Source: Hydractinia symbiolongicarpus | Taxonomy: Eukaryota; Cnidaria; Hydrozoa; Anthoathecata; Hydractiniidae | Direction of reading: 5' to 3' | Assembly: GCF_029227915.1 (NCBI RefSeq) | Contig: NC_079879.1 | Span: 7,752,001 to 7,812,000 of the forward strand | Length of the DNA stretch: 60,000 bases | In this document: piece after piece, positions 1-11,239 of the stretch | Layout of the letters: the number at the start of each line of letters is the position of its first letter | How positions within the stretch are numbered: the stretch's first letter is position 1 | Program-made: the position numbers and the translations under genes | The notes under the pieces: generated by a model | Seen by the model: only the letters and a program-made list of their open reading frames with translations | Told to the model about the DNA's origin: nothing | The model's database searches: none

Positions 1-1560
1 GCCATACCAACGTAATATCGCATAATACTGCATAATACTGCATAATACCTTTATAATTCAAAAAAAATACATAAATTTTCTGTCGATGGCCATAACAACG
101 TAATATCGCATAATACTGCATAATACCTTCATAATTCATAAAAAACACATAAATTTTCTGTCGATGGCCATACCAACGTAATATCGCATAATACTGCATA
201 ATACTGTATAATACCTTTATAATTCAAAAAAAGTACTTAAATTTTCTGTCGATGGCCATAACAACGTAATATCGCATAATACTGCATAATACTGCATAAT
301 ACCTTTATAATTCAAAAAAAGTACTTAAATTTTCTGTCGATGGCCATAACAACGTAATATCGCATAATACTGCATAATACCTTCATAATTCATAAAAAAC
401 ACATAAATTTTCTGTCGATGGCCATACCAACGTAATATCGCATAATACTGCATAATACTGCATAATACCTTTATAATTCAAAAAAAGTACTTAAATTTTC
501 TGTCGATGGCCATAACAACGTAATATCGCATAATACTGCATAATACTGCATAATACCTTTATAATTCAAAAAAAGTACTTAAATTTTCTGTCGATGGCCA
601 TAACAACGTAATATCGCATAATACTGCATAATACTGCATAATACCTTTATAATTCAAAAAAAGTACTTAAATTTTCTGTCGATGGCCATAACAACGTAAT
701 ATCGCATAATACTGCATAATACCTTCATAATACTCTCTGTCGTTACATAAAAAATACAAAAATTTTCTGTCGATGGCCATACCAACGTAATATCGCATAA
801 TACTGCATAATGCCTTCATAATACTCTCTATCGTTCCATAAAAAATACATATTTTTTCTGTCAATAATCCATAACCAACGTAATATCGCATAATACTGCA
901 TAATACTGCATAATACCTTTATAATTCAAAAAAAGTACATAAGTTTTCTGTCGATGGCCATAACAACGTAATATCGCATAATACTGCATAATACCTTCAT
1001 AATTCAAAAAAAGTACTTAAATTTTCTGTCGATGGCCATAACAACGTAATATCGCATAATACTGCATAATACCTTCATAATTCATAAAAAACACATAAAT
1101 TTTCTGTCGATGGCCATACCAACGTAATATCGCATAATACTGCATAATACTGCATAATACCTTTATAATTCAAAAAAAGTACATAAATTTTCTGTCGATG
1201 GCCATAACAACGTAATATCGCATAATACTGCATAATACTGCATAATACCTTTATAATTCAAAAAAAGTACTTAAATTTTCTGTCGATGGCCATAACACCG
1301 TAATATCGCATAATACTGCATAATACCTTCATAATTCATAAAAAACACATAAATTTTCTGTCGATGGCCATACCAACGTAATATCGCATAATACTGCATA
1401 ATACTGCATAATACCTTCATAATTCATAAAAAGTACATAAATTTTCTGTCGATGGCCATACCAACGTAATATCGCATAATACTGCATAATACCTTCATAA
1501 TAATGTCTGTCGCTTCATAAAAACTACATATTTTTTCTGTCGATGGCCATAACCAACGTA
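1..1560 (-). repeat. Minisatellite array alpha, left copy
   Basis: Tandem units of roughly 60-90 bp, each carrying GGCCATA(A/C)CAACGTAATATCG, one to three copies of a 10-bp module (ATAATACTGC) and a short A-rich spacer ending in TTTTCTGTCGATG. Unit length varies mainly by whole 10-bp modules and by a spacer variant reading ATACTCTCTGTCGTT. Read on the minus strand it is the same family as the large array near 44-47 kb. The array runs off the left edge. Open frames in it encode the repeat and are not genes. Confidence 0.95.
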
Positions 1561-1599
1561 ATATTCCAGAATATTTCGCATAACTGCCATTTACGGAAA

Positions 1600-1835
1600 G
1601 CTGTTTTTATAAAGTAGACAAAGTTTGAGGTTGGATACACATCCATACACAAACAGAAACGATATTTCGCTCAAATATCCTTTTGCAACAAGACATAATA
1701 ACGGCCCTATTGCAGGCTAAACAAAGAGGCGTTTTTGTACAATATATTGAACAGGCGGTGGTGTTCTATGCCCACCGATAGCCAATAGAAAAGATATTTT
1801 GGACTAATACCCCCGCGAAATTACATATCACAAGT
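1600..1835 (-). repeat. Array beta, one to two units next to array alpha
   Basis: Contains GGTTGGATACACATCCATAC followed by a stretch whose reverse complement matches the units at 41.4-43.7 kb (TATGGATGTGTATCCAACCTC and neighbouring text). It lies directly inside alpha, so beta and alpha form one composite block here, in the opposite orientation to the right-hand block. Confidence 0.7.
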
Positions 1836-2540
1836 CCTAAAAAATGCAAATCTGAGGCAAGGCATTATACTATAAATTTACCGGGCTTTACTGTTATGTA
1901 CTTATCCGTGCAGCAGTAGAAACAAGTGTCCTCCCTGAAAATGACGCATCAAAAGCGCTAAAGCAGGCCAATCAATCCAAAGACATTACGTGTGTTTTTT
2001 ATTTCTTTTTTTCGGTGCAGTATTTCAATAGTATAGCTTGATTAGTTCTTAAACCAAATGAATTCTTAGATGCATAAAAATTTAAATGTTCCAATGATTT
2101 TTGTCCGACTGAAGAAGCTGCTGCCGTAGAGAAGCTATATCACATTAAAGTTTAGAGCCGTTTACGATGAAATTATTCCATTGTTTGTAGTTAAAATTTG
2201 ACAGGTCATAACTTTTTATCGGCAAAGGCTCTTAGGCTGAAATTCTGTAGAAGGCATGTCAGTAATATAACGTATCATTAGGAAAAAGATGGAAGAATTC
2301 CAAATTAAAAGTCAAAACTTCTATTTACATGGAACAAAGATGTTCCAAAAAGCATAAGTATAAAATTTATCTCATTTAAAGAGTCTCCGTAGATTTGATA
2401 TTCCATTGAAGTTAGGATCAGAGTACAAAAGCTGAAAATAGTTCTAAATAATGTAATTATTATTGGCTATTGTTAAAAAATCATATGGTGAGTTAACAAG
2501 ATCAACTTTATGAGCAACTGACCGAAAAACCAATAGACGT
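1836..2540. other. AT-rich spacer, nothing recognised
   Basis: No open frame, repeat or motif was recognised on either strand. Confidence 0.6.
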
Positions 2541-2555
2541 ATGATATCGTTAGTC

Positions 2556-2815
2556 TTTTTATTAATAGCGGTATTTTGCCTGTTTGTCCGCGAAAAGCGC
2601 GTCCTGTTAATTAATCACGAAATTCTTATATCTGCACAAAATACCAAATGCGATATATATTTACCGACTTTGTTTTATTCTCCCGCGTGTAGCATTCAAT
2701 TGCAACGCCTGATTTTTTTTGAAAAACCAATCCGAGATTTTGCAGCCACGACAAAGGGATGTGTAAAGCAGAGAGCAGTGTTATTACGGCCATTTTGAAA
2801 GTTGCGTAACGTTGA
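2556..2815 (+). mobile_element. Helitron-like fragment, longer variant
   Basis: Begins with a diverged form of the Helitron-like 5' motif (ATTAATAGCGGTATTTTGCC), followed by CTGTTTGTCCGCGAAAAGCG and CAAATGCGATATAT, all shared with the copies near 7.6 and 13.3 kb. Further in, CGGCCATTTTGAAAG and the following T-rich stretch match the fragment near 5.9-6.1 kb. No CTAG end with hairpin was located, so this is a fragment or a variant with a different 3' end. Confidence 0.5.
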
Positions 2816-2860
2816 CGTTGCTAAGTCTGTCCTTGTTTTTTTATATATTTTTACATTGCT

Positions 2861-3148
2861 TGGAAGCCTCGACTTTCGAATTACAAATCCCACATTAAAA
2901 AGAAGATACCATCTTGCAAAGTTGTGAAACATTTTATTGATGAATGCGCTAATGCCTCCGTGCAAAATATTGGGTTTATTATAGTTGATGTTGTGAACAA
3001 TGGAGAGAATTTAACAAACAGGCAAATTGATAGTTTGCTATTAGATAAAGAAAAATTCTGGATAGGGACACTCGTCACACAACATCAGGGACTTAATGGT
3101 TCTCATGACTGGAATAGAACTAAAAGAACAGAAAAATGCAAGTTGTAG
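2861..3148 (+). pseudogene. C-terminal part of a GIY-YIG retroelement endonuclease
   Basis: An open frame starts at WKPRLSNYKSHIKKK, continues through FIIVDVVNNGENL and EKFWIGTLVTQHQGLNGSHD, and ends at a TAG around residue 95. The pattern R-L-S-N-Y-K-S-H-I-K-K, then E-K-F-W-I-G-T-L, then G-L-N-G-S-H-D-W-N-R is recognisable as the C-terminal half of the GIY-YIG endonuclease that accompanies reverse transcriptases of Penelope-like and related elements. The GIY and YIG strands and the reverse transcriptase are missing upstream, where Helitron-like sequence lies instead, so the piece is 5'-truncated. A frame-internal GTG would be the only start, so it is unlikely to be expressed as a protein. 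Assignment to Penelope-like elements specifically is inference. Confidence 0.6.
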
Positions 3149-3283
3149 AAACCGTGTGTTAAGTTGATAGTAGGATGATGGTGATGGAAACCAGTTTTAA
3201 ACCCTTGTGTATTTAATTGTATATAATTTATTTTTATCACTATATAAGATATTTTAATTGTTAATACTGTATTGTAAGCGATA

Positions 3284-3331
3284 CTGAAGAAGTCAGTCGA
3301 TGAACTGACGAAAATTTTAAATAATAAAATC
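3284..3331 (+). ncRNA. Weak hammerhead-like motif downstream of the GIY-YIG remnant
   Basis: CTGAAGA, a 5-bp stem (GTCAG/CTGAC) with an 8-nt loop, then GAAA, then a short A/T stem ending in ATC. This resembles a hammerhead core (CUGANGA, stem II, GAAA, stem III, NUH). One unpaired A interrupts each side of the core and stem I is poor, so activity is doubtful. Penelope-like elements are known to carry hammerheads, which is the only reason to list it. Confidence 0.2.
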
Positions 3332-3398
3332 TTTTTACTTAATTCTTGATGTAGTCATCTATCTTGTTGGTTATTCCTATAGCTACAATTTGTGTTCA

Positions 3399-3418
3399 TA
3401 TATATATATATATATATT
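3399..3418. repeat. Short AT dinucleotide repeat
   Basis: A run of about ten AT/TA units. Confidence 0.8.
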
Positions 3419-3429
3419 TCAAAAATCGA

Positions 3430-3690
3430 ATTTACTAAAACAACTGAATTTTATATGTATGGATTGCTTCTTAATACCGGTAAATTATCTCCGTAAATGT
3501 TTTTTCTAAAGACCGAATTTACTAAAAGAACTGAATATCATGGATTGCTTGTATGGATTGCTTCTTAATGCGGGTAAATTATCTCCCCAAACGTGTTTTT
3601 TTCAAAGACCGAATTTACTGAAACAATGTGTATGGATTGCTTTTAAATACGGGAAATTCATCCCTAAGCTTTTTTTGTGGTTAATCAAAA
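3430..3690 (-). repeat. Array gamma, diverged inverted copies
   Basis: Three units built around TATGGATTGCTTCTTAATAC, GGTAAATTATCTCC and AGACCGAATTTACTAAAA. The reverse complement matches the 82-bp units at 11640-11960 (AGAAGCAATCCATACAT and CGGTAAATT). Confidence 0.7.
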
Positions 3691-3699
3691 CAAGCTGAA

Positions 3700-4565
3700 C
3701 TATGGATTTGTTCACTTTTGGCAGCTTTTCCCAATATGCAAAAAAATATTACAAACGTTTTACACTACGACACAAAATGAAAAATATTCAAAAGGAAGTC
3801 GAACGGAAAAATATTTTTAGGCCCTAATTTTTACTTGTCTATTGGACTTTAACTTTAAGATTGCAAAAGTTAAGGCCTGGTTGACAATTGTCTATCTATC
3901 AATAATTTTATATTTTAAATTTAACTGAACCACCATGAATTCGTCATGCTTGCTGTGAATCTAGGTTATCGCGACTTTGAGTTTCTTCACTAAAGATAAG
4001 ATAAATAAAAATGGAACAAATCTTATTCGTTAATACGAAAGGGTTTCTTGAGATTGATAACAACGAACATTCGAGCATTTCTCTAACATGAAAACAGTTA
4101 ATATGTTCGGACTAACCTTCACTTGTTGTAAAGATTCTTTGTTCTCTAATGCTTTCACCATCGTTTCTGTCGGCAATATCTTTTGTCTGTTCTCTATAAA
4201 CCATAAAAAAAGCACAACATAGCAATTAAATTGTTATATCCAATTAATTATATTCTATCACGTTGATTTTTGGACTTTTTAACTGAAAGTAATAGTACGT
4301 GCAACCCACTACACAACATTACTTTTATATTTTTTTTCAAATTAAACCTCAAATCAAATTTCAAATCTCAAATCAAATTTAATAAAAACTTACCATTGGC
4401 TGCCTAACCCAGTATTTTCCTTTTGGCATTACAGCATTTATCTAAACAAAATTACTTAAATAGTTATGTGAATGTTTTACAAAGATTTTCCTAAAAAAAT
4501 AAGTTTCCTCAAATAATTATTTTTTAACATAAAAAATAAATGAATGATAAACATTTATCTTATAT
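3700..4565. other. AT-rich spacer, nothing recognised
   Basis: No recognisable gene. A small triplication of AATCAAATTT-like text occurs near 4340-4380. Confidence 0.6.
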
Positions 4566-4567
4566 AC

Positions 4568-4569
<2 letters not shown>

Positions 4570-4611
<42 letters not shown>
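4570..4611. repeat. AT microsatellite
   Basis: About 21 uninterrupted TA units. Confidence 0.95.
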
Positions 4612-4612
<1 letters not shown>

Positions 4613-4796
4613 CAGGCAAAGTGGATATGTTCATTTTCCTTTGATCTTACCGAAATTTTCTTTGAAGTAACTGAAAAATGCATGTCTAATATGTTAAATT
4701 TTCTGACGTTACGGCGCGACGTCAATAAGACTACTTTAACGTTAATATTCTATATTAAATAAATGAAGCCATTACAGTGCACTTAAAGCTTTGAGG

Positions 4797-5150
4797 CCAA
4801 ATAACTTGAAAACGAGGTGGTGACGTCAGTGATTTTTTACCACGTAAGTAACTAGGGACCACCCGGGACCAATTTGGGTAAGTTTCCCAAGCCTGGGTCC
4901 CCGAATCCGTTTCGGAATGGGAAGGTTGAGGACGTCATCACAAAACCTTCAAACCCCAATATCTCTGCAACCGCCAAATAACTTGAAAACGAGGTGGTGA
5001 CGTCAGTGATTTTTCACCACGTAAGTAACTAGGGACCACCCGGGACCAATTTGGGTAAGTTTCCCAAGCCTGGGTCCCCGAATCCGTTTCGGAATGGAAA
5101 GGTTGAGGACGTCATCACAAAACCTTCAAACCCCAATATCTCTGCAACCG
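4797..5150. repeat. 177-bp direct tandem duplication with CRE-like sites
   Basis: Two nearly identical copies in a row. Each has GGTGACGTCAGTG near its start, the GC-rich block GGGACCACCCGGGACC, CCCAAGCCTGGGTCC, and GACGTCATC near its end. Only a few substitutions separate the copies (T/C in the first third and an A/G near TGGAAAGG), so the duplication is recent. The same motifs fade out downstream (CTGACGTCAG near 5270 and 5420), which suggests an older, longer repeat. Confidence 0.9.
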
Positions 5151-5151
5151 T

Positions 5152-5870
5152 TTGTCAAAAGTCCATGTTCCTATACATTTTCTTGATCTGCATTTCAAGA
5201 TCTATACGATGAATGCATCGGGTGTACGAATTAAGAAATTTTTTGGAACTTTTGGTAGGGACTTTGCTGACGTCAGAAAAATTTTTAAGCCCTTATATCT
5301 CCCTAAGCGTTTGTCAAAAACATACGATACCATGCATTATTTTGGTCAACGTTTCAACCTCCACACCTTACAGACAACGAATGACTAATTTTAACCAATT
5401 TTCTTTTTGTATATGCACTGCTGACGTCGGCAAAAAATCTAAAGCAACCTATTTTTCCATTGTTCTTCTGCCTTAGTGGATTTTCACATGGGCTTTATCA
5501 ACTAGTCTTGTATAAGTAATCAGCTAAATTTACACTGAAAACACGATTCTTATACAAGCTGGCACTTTTTTCTTCATACAACCCATCACTGCACCTAAAT
5601 GAACAGGGTCACTTTAGAGAAGGATCATGCAATCATTACATGCAGTCTTTTATGAAGTTTTTTTCCAACAATTTTTTTACTTCTTTATCCACAGAGACTG
5701 TAAATACATTCTCAAACACACATAACTTACTCGTAACACACATTATATTGCCATTACAATCTATGGAAATCTATGTATAGTTAGTTAAAAAGCCTTAATG
5801 ACACTGATTTCTCTTGTGTATTTAGTGTTAGTTTATTTCTTTTAATGGTTATCACTTCTGTTGTCCATCT
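5152..5870. other. Diverged tail of the duplicated repeat, then spacer
   Basis: Further TGACGTC sites and the repeated phrase GTTTGTCAAAA-CATA continue the repeat to about 5430. Nothing is recognised after that. Short open frames here carry no familiar motif. Confidence 0.5.
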
Positions 5871-6130
5871 TCTCTTTAATAATAGCCGTATTCTGTATAT
5901 TCAAAATGGTTGTGCGCGGCTTTTATCAGAAAATTTTGGGAAAACCCCGCAGAATCAGATTTTTACCAATGAAGGAAAGATAAAGCAATCTGAGCTACGG
6001 CCATTTTAAAAGCTGTGGCATTGACGGTTAATCTGTTTTTGTCTTCAAAAAGGTTTTCATTTTTGTTTTTTTACATATTTTTACATGTTAAGATAAATAT
6101 ATTCTCACGTTTTGTAGCTAAGTACAAATC
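5871..6130 (+). mobile_element. Helitron-like fragment, longer variant
   Basis: Starts with TCTCTTTAATAATAGCCGTA, the same 5' text as the copies near 7.6 and 13.4 kb. The interior (CGGCCATTTTAAAAG, TTTTTTTACATATTTTTACATG) matches the fragment at 2556. No CTAG terminus was found. Confidence 0.55.
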
Positions 6131-6149
6131 TCAAACCCAAAAATTTCTT

Positions 6150-7560
6150 GATTTTTGGCTAGGAACGAAGATTTTTAAGGAGCATTCTACAATCAGCTAG
6201 CTAGCTAGCCTTAGTTATTACTATTCAGTTTAGTATAACAGCTTTATCTCCTAGCCAGTATTATTTATTTTTATGTTAAAGTTGTGTTTACCTAGCTAGC
6301 TCCTTAGCTACTTCTGACCAAAAAGTGAAAGTAGCCAAATGCAGTTTGGCTGCAACACAATTCTTAATTCTTATGCTAAATGAAGTTAGGCAGATACCAC
6401 TTTTATTACTGTTATGAAAACTTATGGTGCAACATAAAATTGCTGAGTATTTTTTTAACTGAACATGATAACAACAGCGGTTTCCTGGACTTTTTTTAAC
6501 CGAATTTGCGATGAAGTTCTTTTGAAAAATAGTGTTACGCCTATACTCATGTGTGACATGGTAAATTGGTATTACATCTGTATGGATGTGTCACATTATT
6601 TACCCGTACTAAATGGTCAGCTAACACTCACCGGGAACATTATCCGAAAAATAAAAAAGGTTTGCCAGAAAGTTTTTGCTATGACGGGGTAACAACAAAT
6701 TGTAATCTGTGTTTTTATTTCAGCTTAAGTTGTGGAAAGTTATTTGATAAAAAACATATTACACTGGACACACCATAAAGTTGTGTGCACTTCATTTGAT
6801 TTACTACATACTACATAACTTTACTAAAGCGCTTTACCTGAATATGTGGCGCAGTTGACGGCTCTTATTAATCACTCATCCGGGTGTTCAACGGCGGGTA
6901 ACAGTTACCTAGCCTTTTTACAGAGTGTATTCTGTGTTCTGTAAACCAAAGATGCAATGTAGTTTTTTTGAAAAGCGTATTAAGCCTAAAAGCATGTGTG
7001 ATACAGTTTAGCCAGCTACAACAAAATTCTTAATTAGTAATTCTTATGCCAAAAGCAGGTAGCTACACCAGACTTATTCCGCAAAATAAAATTGCTGAGC
7101 GATTTTTTTAGCTGGACGGGCTGTTTTCTGTGTTTTCACCTAATTGGACGAAAACTTTGTCGGACAAAAGTTTTGTCCGACAAAATTTTTCGGACACCTG
7201 AAGTTTTCGTCATTTTAGTCCGCGAAAAATTTTGTTTATTTTGGATTTTTGTTATTTCTTATTAAAACAAAGTTTGTACAATAAAAAGTTTTCAAATCAA
7301 GTGGCAATTCAGTTGAAACGAGGCATTGATCCTGCGGATGTGAAGATTTCCTCAAAGTTGTTAGATTTAAAACCAGTCCACGCTTCCTGAATCGTTCAAC
7401 TTTACCACTATTTAAGCAACGAAGCAGAAATTATCATCAACGGGTTCGATGCATCTTAATTACAAAAGCTGTTAAAAACGCACAATCTGTTGTGGACATG
7501 TTAAAAATCCGGTTACAAGCATTTAAATTCTGTAAGAAGTGAAGGAATGCTTCTGCTGTC
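6150..7560. other. AT-rich spacer with short CTAG-rich palindromes
   Basis: Contains CAGCTAGCTAGCTAGCC near 6192 and CCTAGCTAGCTCC near 6291. Near 7160-7200 the phrase TTTTGTCCGACAAAA(A/T)TTTT forms a small palindrome. No gene is recognised; the open frame at 6465-6692 has no familiar motif. Confidence 0.5.
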
Positions 7561-7570
7561 CTTCTTCTCT

Positions 7571-7700
7571 TCTCTTTAATAATAGCCGTATTTTGTCTGT
7601 CTGTCCGCGAAAACCGCGTCCTGTTACAGAAACACGAAACACGAAATGCGATATATAAGGGACGGGCGACCCCGTGGATTTTCCACGGGTTAACGGCTAG
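7571..7700 (+). mobile_element. Non-autonomous Helitron-like element, copy 1 of a tandem pair
   Basis: 5' TCTCTTTAATAATAGCCG, and 3' CCGTGGATTTTCCACGG hairpin followed by GTTAACGGCTAG and then T. A TC start, a GC-rich hairpin about 10 nt before a terminal CTAG, and no target duplication are Helitron hallmarks. At about 130 bp it has no coding capacity. Confidence 0.7.
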
Positions 7701-7702
7701 TT

Positions 7703-7818
7703 AATAATAGCCGTCGTCTGTCTGTCTGCCATTAAAGACGCTTCCTGTTACGAAAACATGAAATGCGATATATAAAGGACAGGCGACCCCATGGATTCTT
7801 CCACGGGTTAACGACTAG
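7703..7818 (+). mobile_element. Non-autonomous Helitron-like element, copy 2 of a tandem pair
   Basis: Starts again with TAATAATAGCCGTCGTCTGTC directly after copy 1 and ends with CCATGGATTCTTCCACGGG, TTAACGACTAG and T. The first bases of the 5' motif (TCTCTT) are missing, as expected if the two copies were joined or copied together. Confidence 0.65.
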
Positions 7819-7819
7819 T

Positions 7820-8160
7820 TTGTAATAATTGCCGAGTTGTTTGGTTTTAAAAGGAATCGTAGAATCGTCCTTTTTCACTGGTGCATGACCGCTCTCCACC
7901 ACGAGCCTATATCCCACTGACTCAGCCCCTGGCAAACTGTATGGTACTGTCAAAGTACACAAGCTTAAAACAGACGACGTTGCCGATTTACCTCTCAGAC
8001 CAATCATCTCAAAGGTTGGAACGGCATCATACGAATCATCATTATTATAAAAATCGCTGAATGTTTTAAGGGGGCTGGCAGCACATTTTAAAAAGTCCAA
8101 ATATGATGGAAATCTTTTAAAAAGTGCCAGCGCCCCTAAAATTCTTAGTGTTTTTATCAT
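7820..8160 (-). pseudogene. Exon-like ORF of unknown function, cut by a Helitron
   Basis: A minus-strand frame starts at an ATG at 8160 (MIKTLRILGALALFKRFPSY) and runs about 114 codons before entering the Helitron pair, where the reading continues only by chance. Composition is protein-like: an amphipathic start, FYNNDDSYDAVPTFEMIGLR, then SLCTLTVPYSLPGAESVGYR and VVESGHAPVKKDDSTIPFK. The family is not recognised and no obvious splice donor was chosen. The natural continuation would lie left of 7570 but was not found. It may be a single exon of a real gene or a remnant of a mobile element protein. Confidence 0.35.
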
Positions 8161-8169
8161 ATTTTGTAA

Positions 8170-10580
8170 AAAGAAAACGGAACTGAGTTATCCCTATTGT
8201 GAGAACCAAACTTAACTTTGGAATAATAATGGTTTGAACTAATGTTTAAAATATGTAAACACTATAAAAAATATTTCAAAAGAAATAATATATGTTTTCC
8301 TTGTTTTAATTTCTTTCGTGTTAATTTCGTAGTCGTTAATTTTGTTCCTTTGGTAATTTCTCTGATAAGGTATGTCATTCTTGATTTTAATTCGGAACGT
8401 ACCGACTTCTAAATTTAATGAATAGAAAAAGTTTTGAACGATCGTAACTTAACGGATAAACATCGTTTGCCGAGTTATTATTTTAAACAACCCCAAACCA
8501 CCCTGTCTGCCTGCGTTAAATTTAAAGGTAATATTAAAACAAAACAAACCATATTTTTAATGTTTTTCTTTTTCTTTTTCCACTTTAAATTATGAAGAAC
8601 GTTGTGAACTGTTATTTATAGCAGTACATTGTCTTCGTCGGCAGAGTTTGTTGCCTGTGGCAAAGCGGCTAGCGCTTACTTGACGGCTAAACAAGAGCAT
8701 AATGCAGCTAATAAAGGAACTTGATCAAGTCCTCGTTACACAGGCGAGGGCGATATCTGTTGTTAATGTTTTTGCAAACTTGACTTGAAAGTTGTATTTC
8801 AAAGCAAGTTATTATTTGTTTACCCTGAGACTATATTTCATAGTGATAAAATCTTTTAAGCATTATTTTCAACGAATTGTGAAAACGTGTGGCTAATTTT
8901 GATGGAATATACTGATGCATAAGATAACTTTTAACTCAATTTAGCCGGCAAGTTACATCAATACAATTTCAATGCTTCCCTAAAAACATTTCGAAAGTTA
9001 GCTTAATTACTTTTGGTACAAACATTTTTTCTAAACTTTTTTGTCTTCCAGTTACCAACTTTTTTACTCACAGCAAAAAAGAAACAGGAAAAACTAAGGA
9101 AAAAAGAAAACCGTGTCCTTTATGGTATATCTTTTCTTTCATTAACACTTTTTGCTTTTAGCGCGCAATCAACTTGCCCGCGCTTCTCTAGAAATTGCTT
9201 GAGGAAATCAAAGATGTTTAAAATGCATTTTAGAGGTGATGACTAAAATGAACAATATTAAACTGACAGATCTTTTTTACTTTAAAATCTTCGACCAAAG
9301 ATGGAACATGGGGTTGGCTATTTTTTACGCATACTTAAATGTCAAATGGGTATTGCTTGCGCTCAGCTCGCTAGTTTCAGGGGCGGCGCCACTAGGGGGC
9401 TGGGGGTTCAGCCCTCCCTCTTTGAAAGAGAAAAATAACAGAGCTTTTCTGAAGTCCAAGGTGTGGCCGTTTTACGTTGGCTTCCGTTGCGTTGGCTTGA
9501 TGTAAGTAAAAAAGCTTGTATGATCTGCTGTTTTCTTTCTTTTTATAAATAACATAACAAAAGAAAACAATATTTACAATTATTTTCTCTAAAGATACGA
9601 TGCGCATGGACATAATCGAACAAAAAGATGTCACACCCTTACCAAAATAAAGATATTTGTCAGGGCTAAAAAAATTCTCACAACAATTAATTTTTTGTCA
9701 GAAGGTTTGATTCCACTTCAAAAACGTTATGAGCATTTCCTTATTCTTTCTGTTTGAGAATGCGCGGGAAAGCAAATCTTGAAAGATGATGTCCGGTTCA
9801 TTTTATCACAATGTCTAATGTAGAAACTTTACACAGCATAATAACTTGAATAATAAAGGACACTGAAAAAAGAAATTAATTTTAAACAAAAGATTTTAAA
9901 ACTTCGTAAAACCATCTCGTACAATAAAATATATCGTAAAATTCCTAGAGTAGACATCTGCTAACGTATTTTCCAACTGCACAAAAGGCCACTCCACTAA
10001 CACTTTCGCGCATTCTTTAAATTTTTCGAACTTTCTTTTTCCAAATCTTGAGACCATGAGTAATAAATACAAGAAATTGCGGAGAAAATCAAAACTGACT
10101 TGAAGTATAAGAACTTTAATTAAACTTTCTCATAAAATTTGTCCACTTCTGACACTGGCTAATTTCCAAGGTGAATTTCCATTTAAAAGCGAAAGCGGAT
10201 CGGAACGGACAACATTAGCGCGCTAATAGCTAAAATTAAATATAACCCTAAACCAACGTAGACATCATAAGACGCGATGGTTAACTTGGGCTTCAACTTG
10301 TCCAAATCTAAACAGGGAAAAAAGAAACAATTTACATATTGGCCTTGCAGCATATTGCGAAAATATTGCAGCATATTATTGCCACAATATAGTTACATAT
10401 AATAGATATTGATACAGTGTGAATTTATGGTAAGTCGTCCACGTATTACTTCCTGAAAATGAAGGAAATATAGTATTCAACATGCGTTAGACCTATGTAC
10501 GTTCCCAAGCCTTGTAGAGATAATAATGTGCTATTCTCCATAAAGCACATTGTAGTGAGACTTATCAATGTCTGTTGTCG
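8170..10580. other. Spacer without recognised genes
   Basis: Several 60-90 codon open frames exist but none shows a familiar motif. At 9379-9420 the text CAGGGGCGGCGCCACTAGGG is GC-rich against an AT-rich background and resembles hAT-type transposon ends. Its partner end was not found. Confidence 0.45.
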
Positions 10581-10585
10581 AGTGT

Positions 10586-11190
10586 AGCAAGCCCTTTCTT
10601 TCCTTGTAATACAATGTAGCAAAGCGTAATTTTTCGTAGCGATGTGTAGCAGTACGTTATTTTCTGTAGCAGGCCGTAGTAGAACGTATTTCTTTGTAGT
10701 AGAGCGTAGTAGCCTGTAGTAGCATCTGTAGTAGCCTGTAGTAGCTTGTAGTAGAGTGTAGTAGCGTGTAGTAGAGCGTAGTAGAATGTATTTCTCTGTA
10801 GTAAAGCGTATTTCTCTGTAGTAGAGTGTAGTAGCGTGTAGTAGAGCGTAGTAGAGCGTAGTAGAGCGTATTTCTCTGTAGTAGAGCGTATTTCTCTGTA
10901 GTAAAGCGTATTTCTCTGTAGTAGAGTGAAGTAGCGTGTAGTAGAGCGTAGTAGAATGTATTTCTCTGTAGTAAAGCGTATTTCTCTGTAGTAGAGTGTA
11001 GTAGCGTGTAGTAGAGCGTAGTAGAGCGTATTTCTCTGTAGTAGAGTGTAGTAGCCTGTAGTAGCTTGTAGTAGACTGTTGTAGCCTGTAGTAGAGCGTA
11101 GTAGAATGTATTTCTCTGTAGTAAAGCGTATTTCTCTGTAGCAGAGTGTAGTAGCCTGTAGTAGCTTGTAGTAGAGTGTAGTAGCCTGTT
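10586..11190. repeat. Decamer (10-bp) array
   Basis: Built almost entirely of 10-bp words beginning with GTA. The main words are GTAGTAGAGC/T, GTAGTAGCCT, GTAGTAGCGT, GTAGTAGAAT, GTAGTAAAGC and GTATTTCTCT. From 10741 to 11190 the 45 consecutive words stay in register without an indel; the left 150 bp is more diverged. The words recur in an ordered series, giving a higher-order repeat of about 100-120 bp. The 259-codon minus-strand open frame over the array (STTEKYALLR-like text) exists because no word makes a stop in any phase, and it is not evidence of a gene. Confidence 0.95.
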
Positions 11191-11239
11191 AAGAAGCGCA
11201 GGGGCTTACAGCAGTTAAGCTTCATACAAATAGTTTCAA

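Noticed and set aside
1-1560. CRISPR-like array of repeats and spacers
   Set aside because: Repeats are directly tandem with AT-rich related spacers, unit length varies, no cas genes exist, and the window is eukaryotic with spliced genes.
9379-9420. hAT transposon end (CAGGGGCGGCGCC)
   Set aside because: No matching inverted terminus or 8-bp target duplication was found nearby, so only the resemblance is noted.
10446-11225. 259-codon minus-strand ORF rich in STTEKYALLR-like text
   Set aside because: It is the translation of the decamer array. Because 10 is not a multiple of 3 and no word creates a stop in any phase, a long frame is expected without selection.
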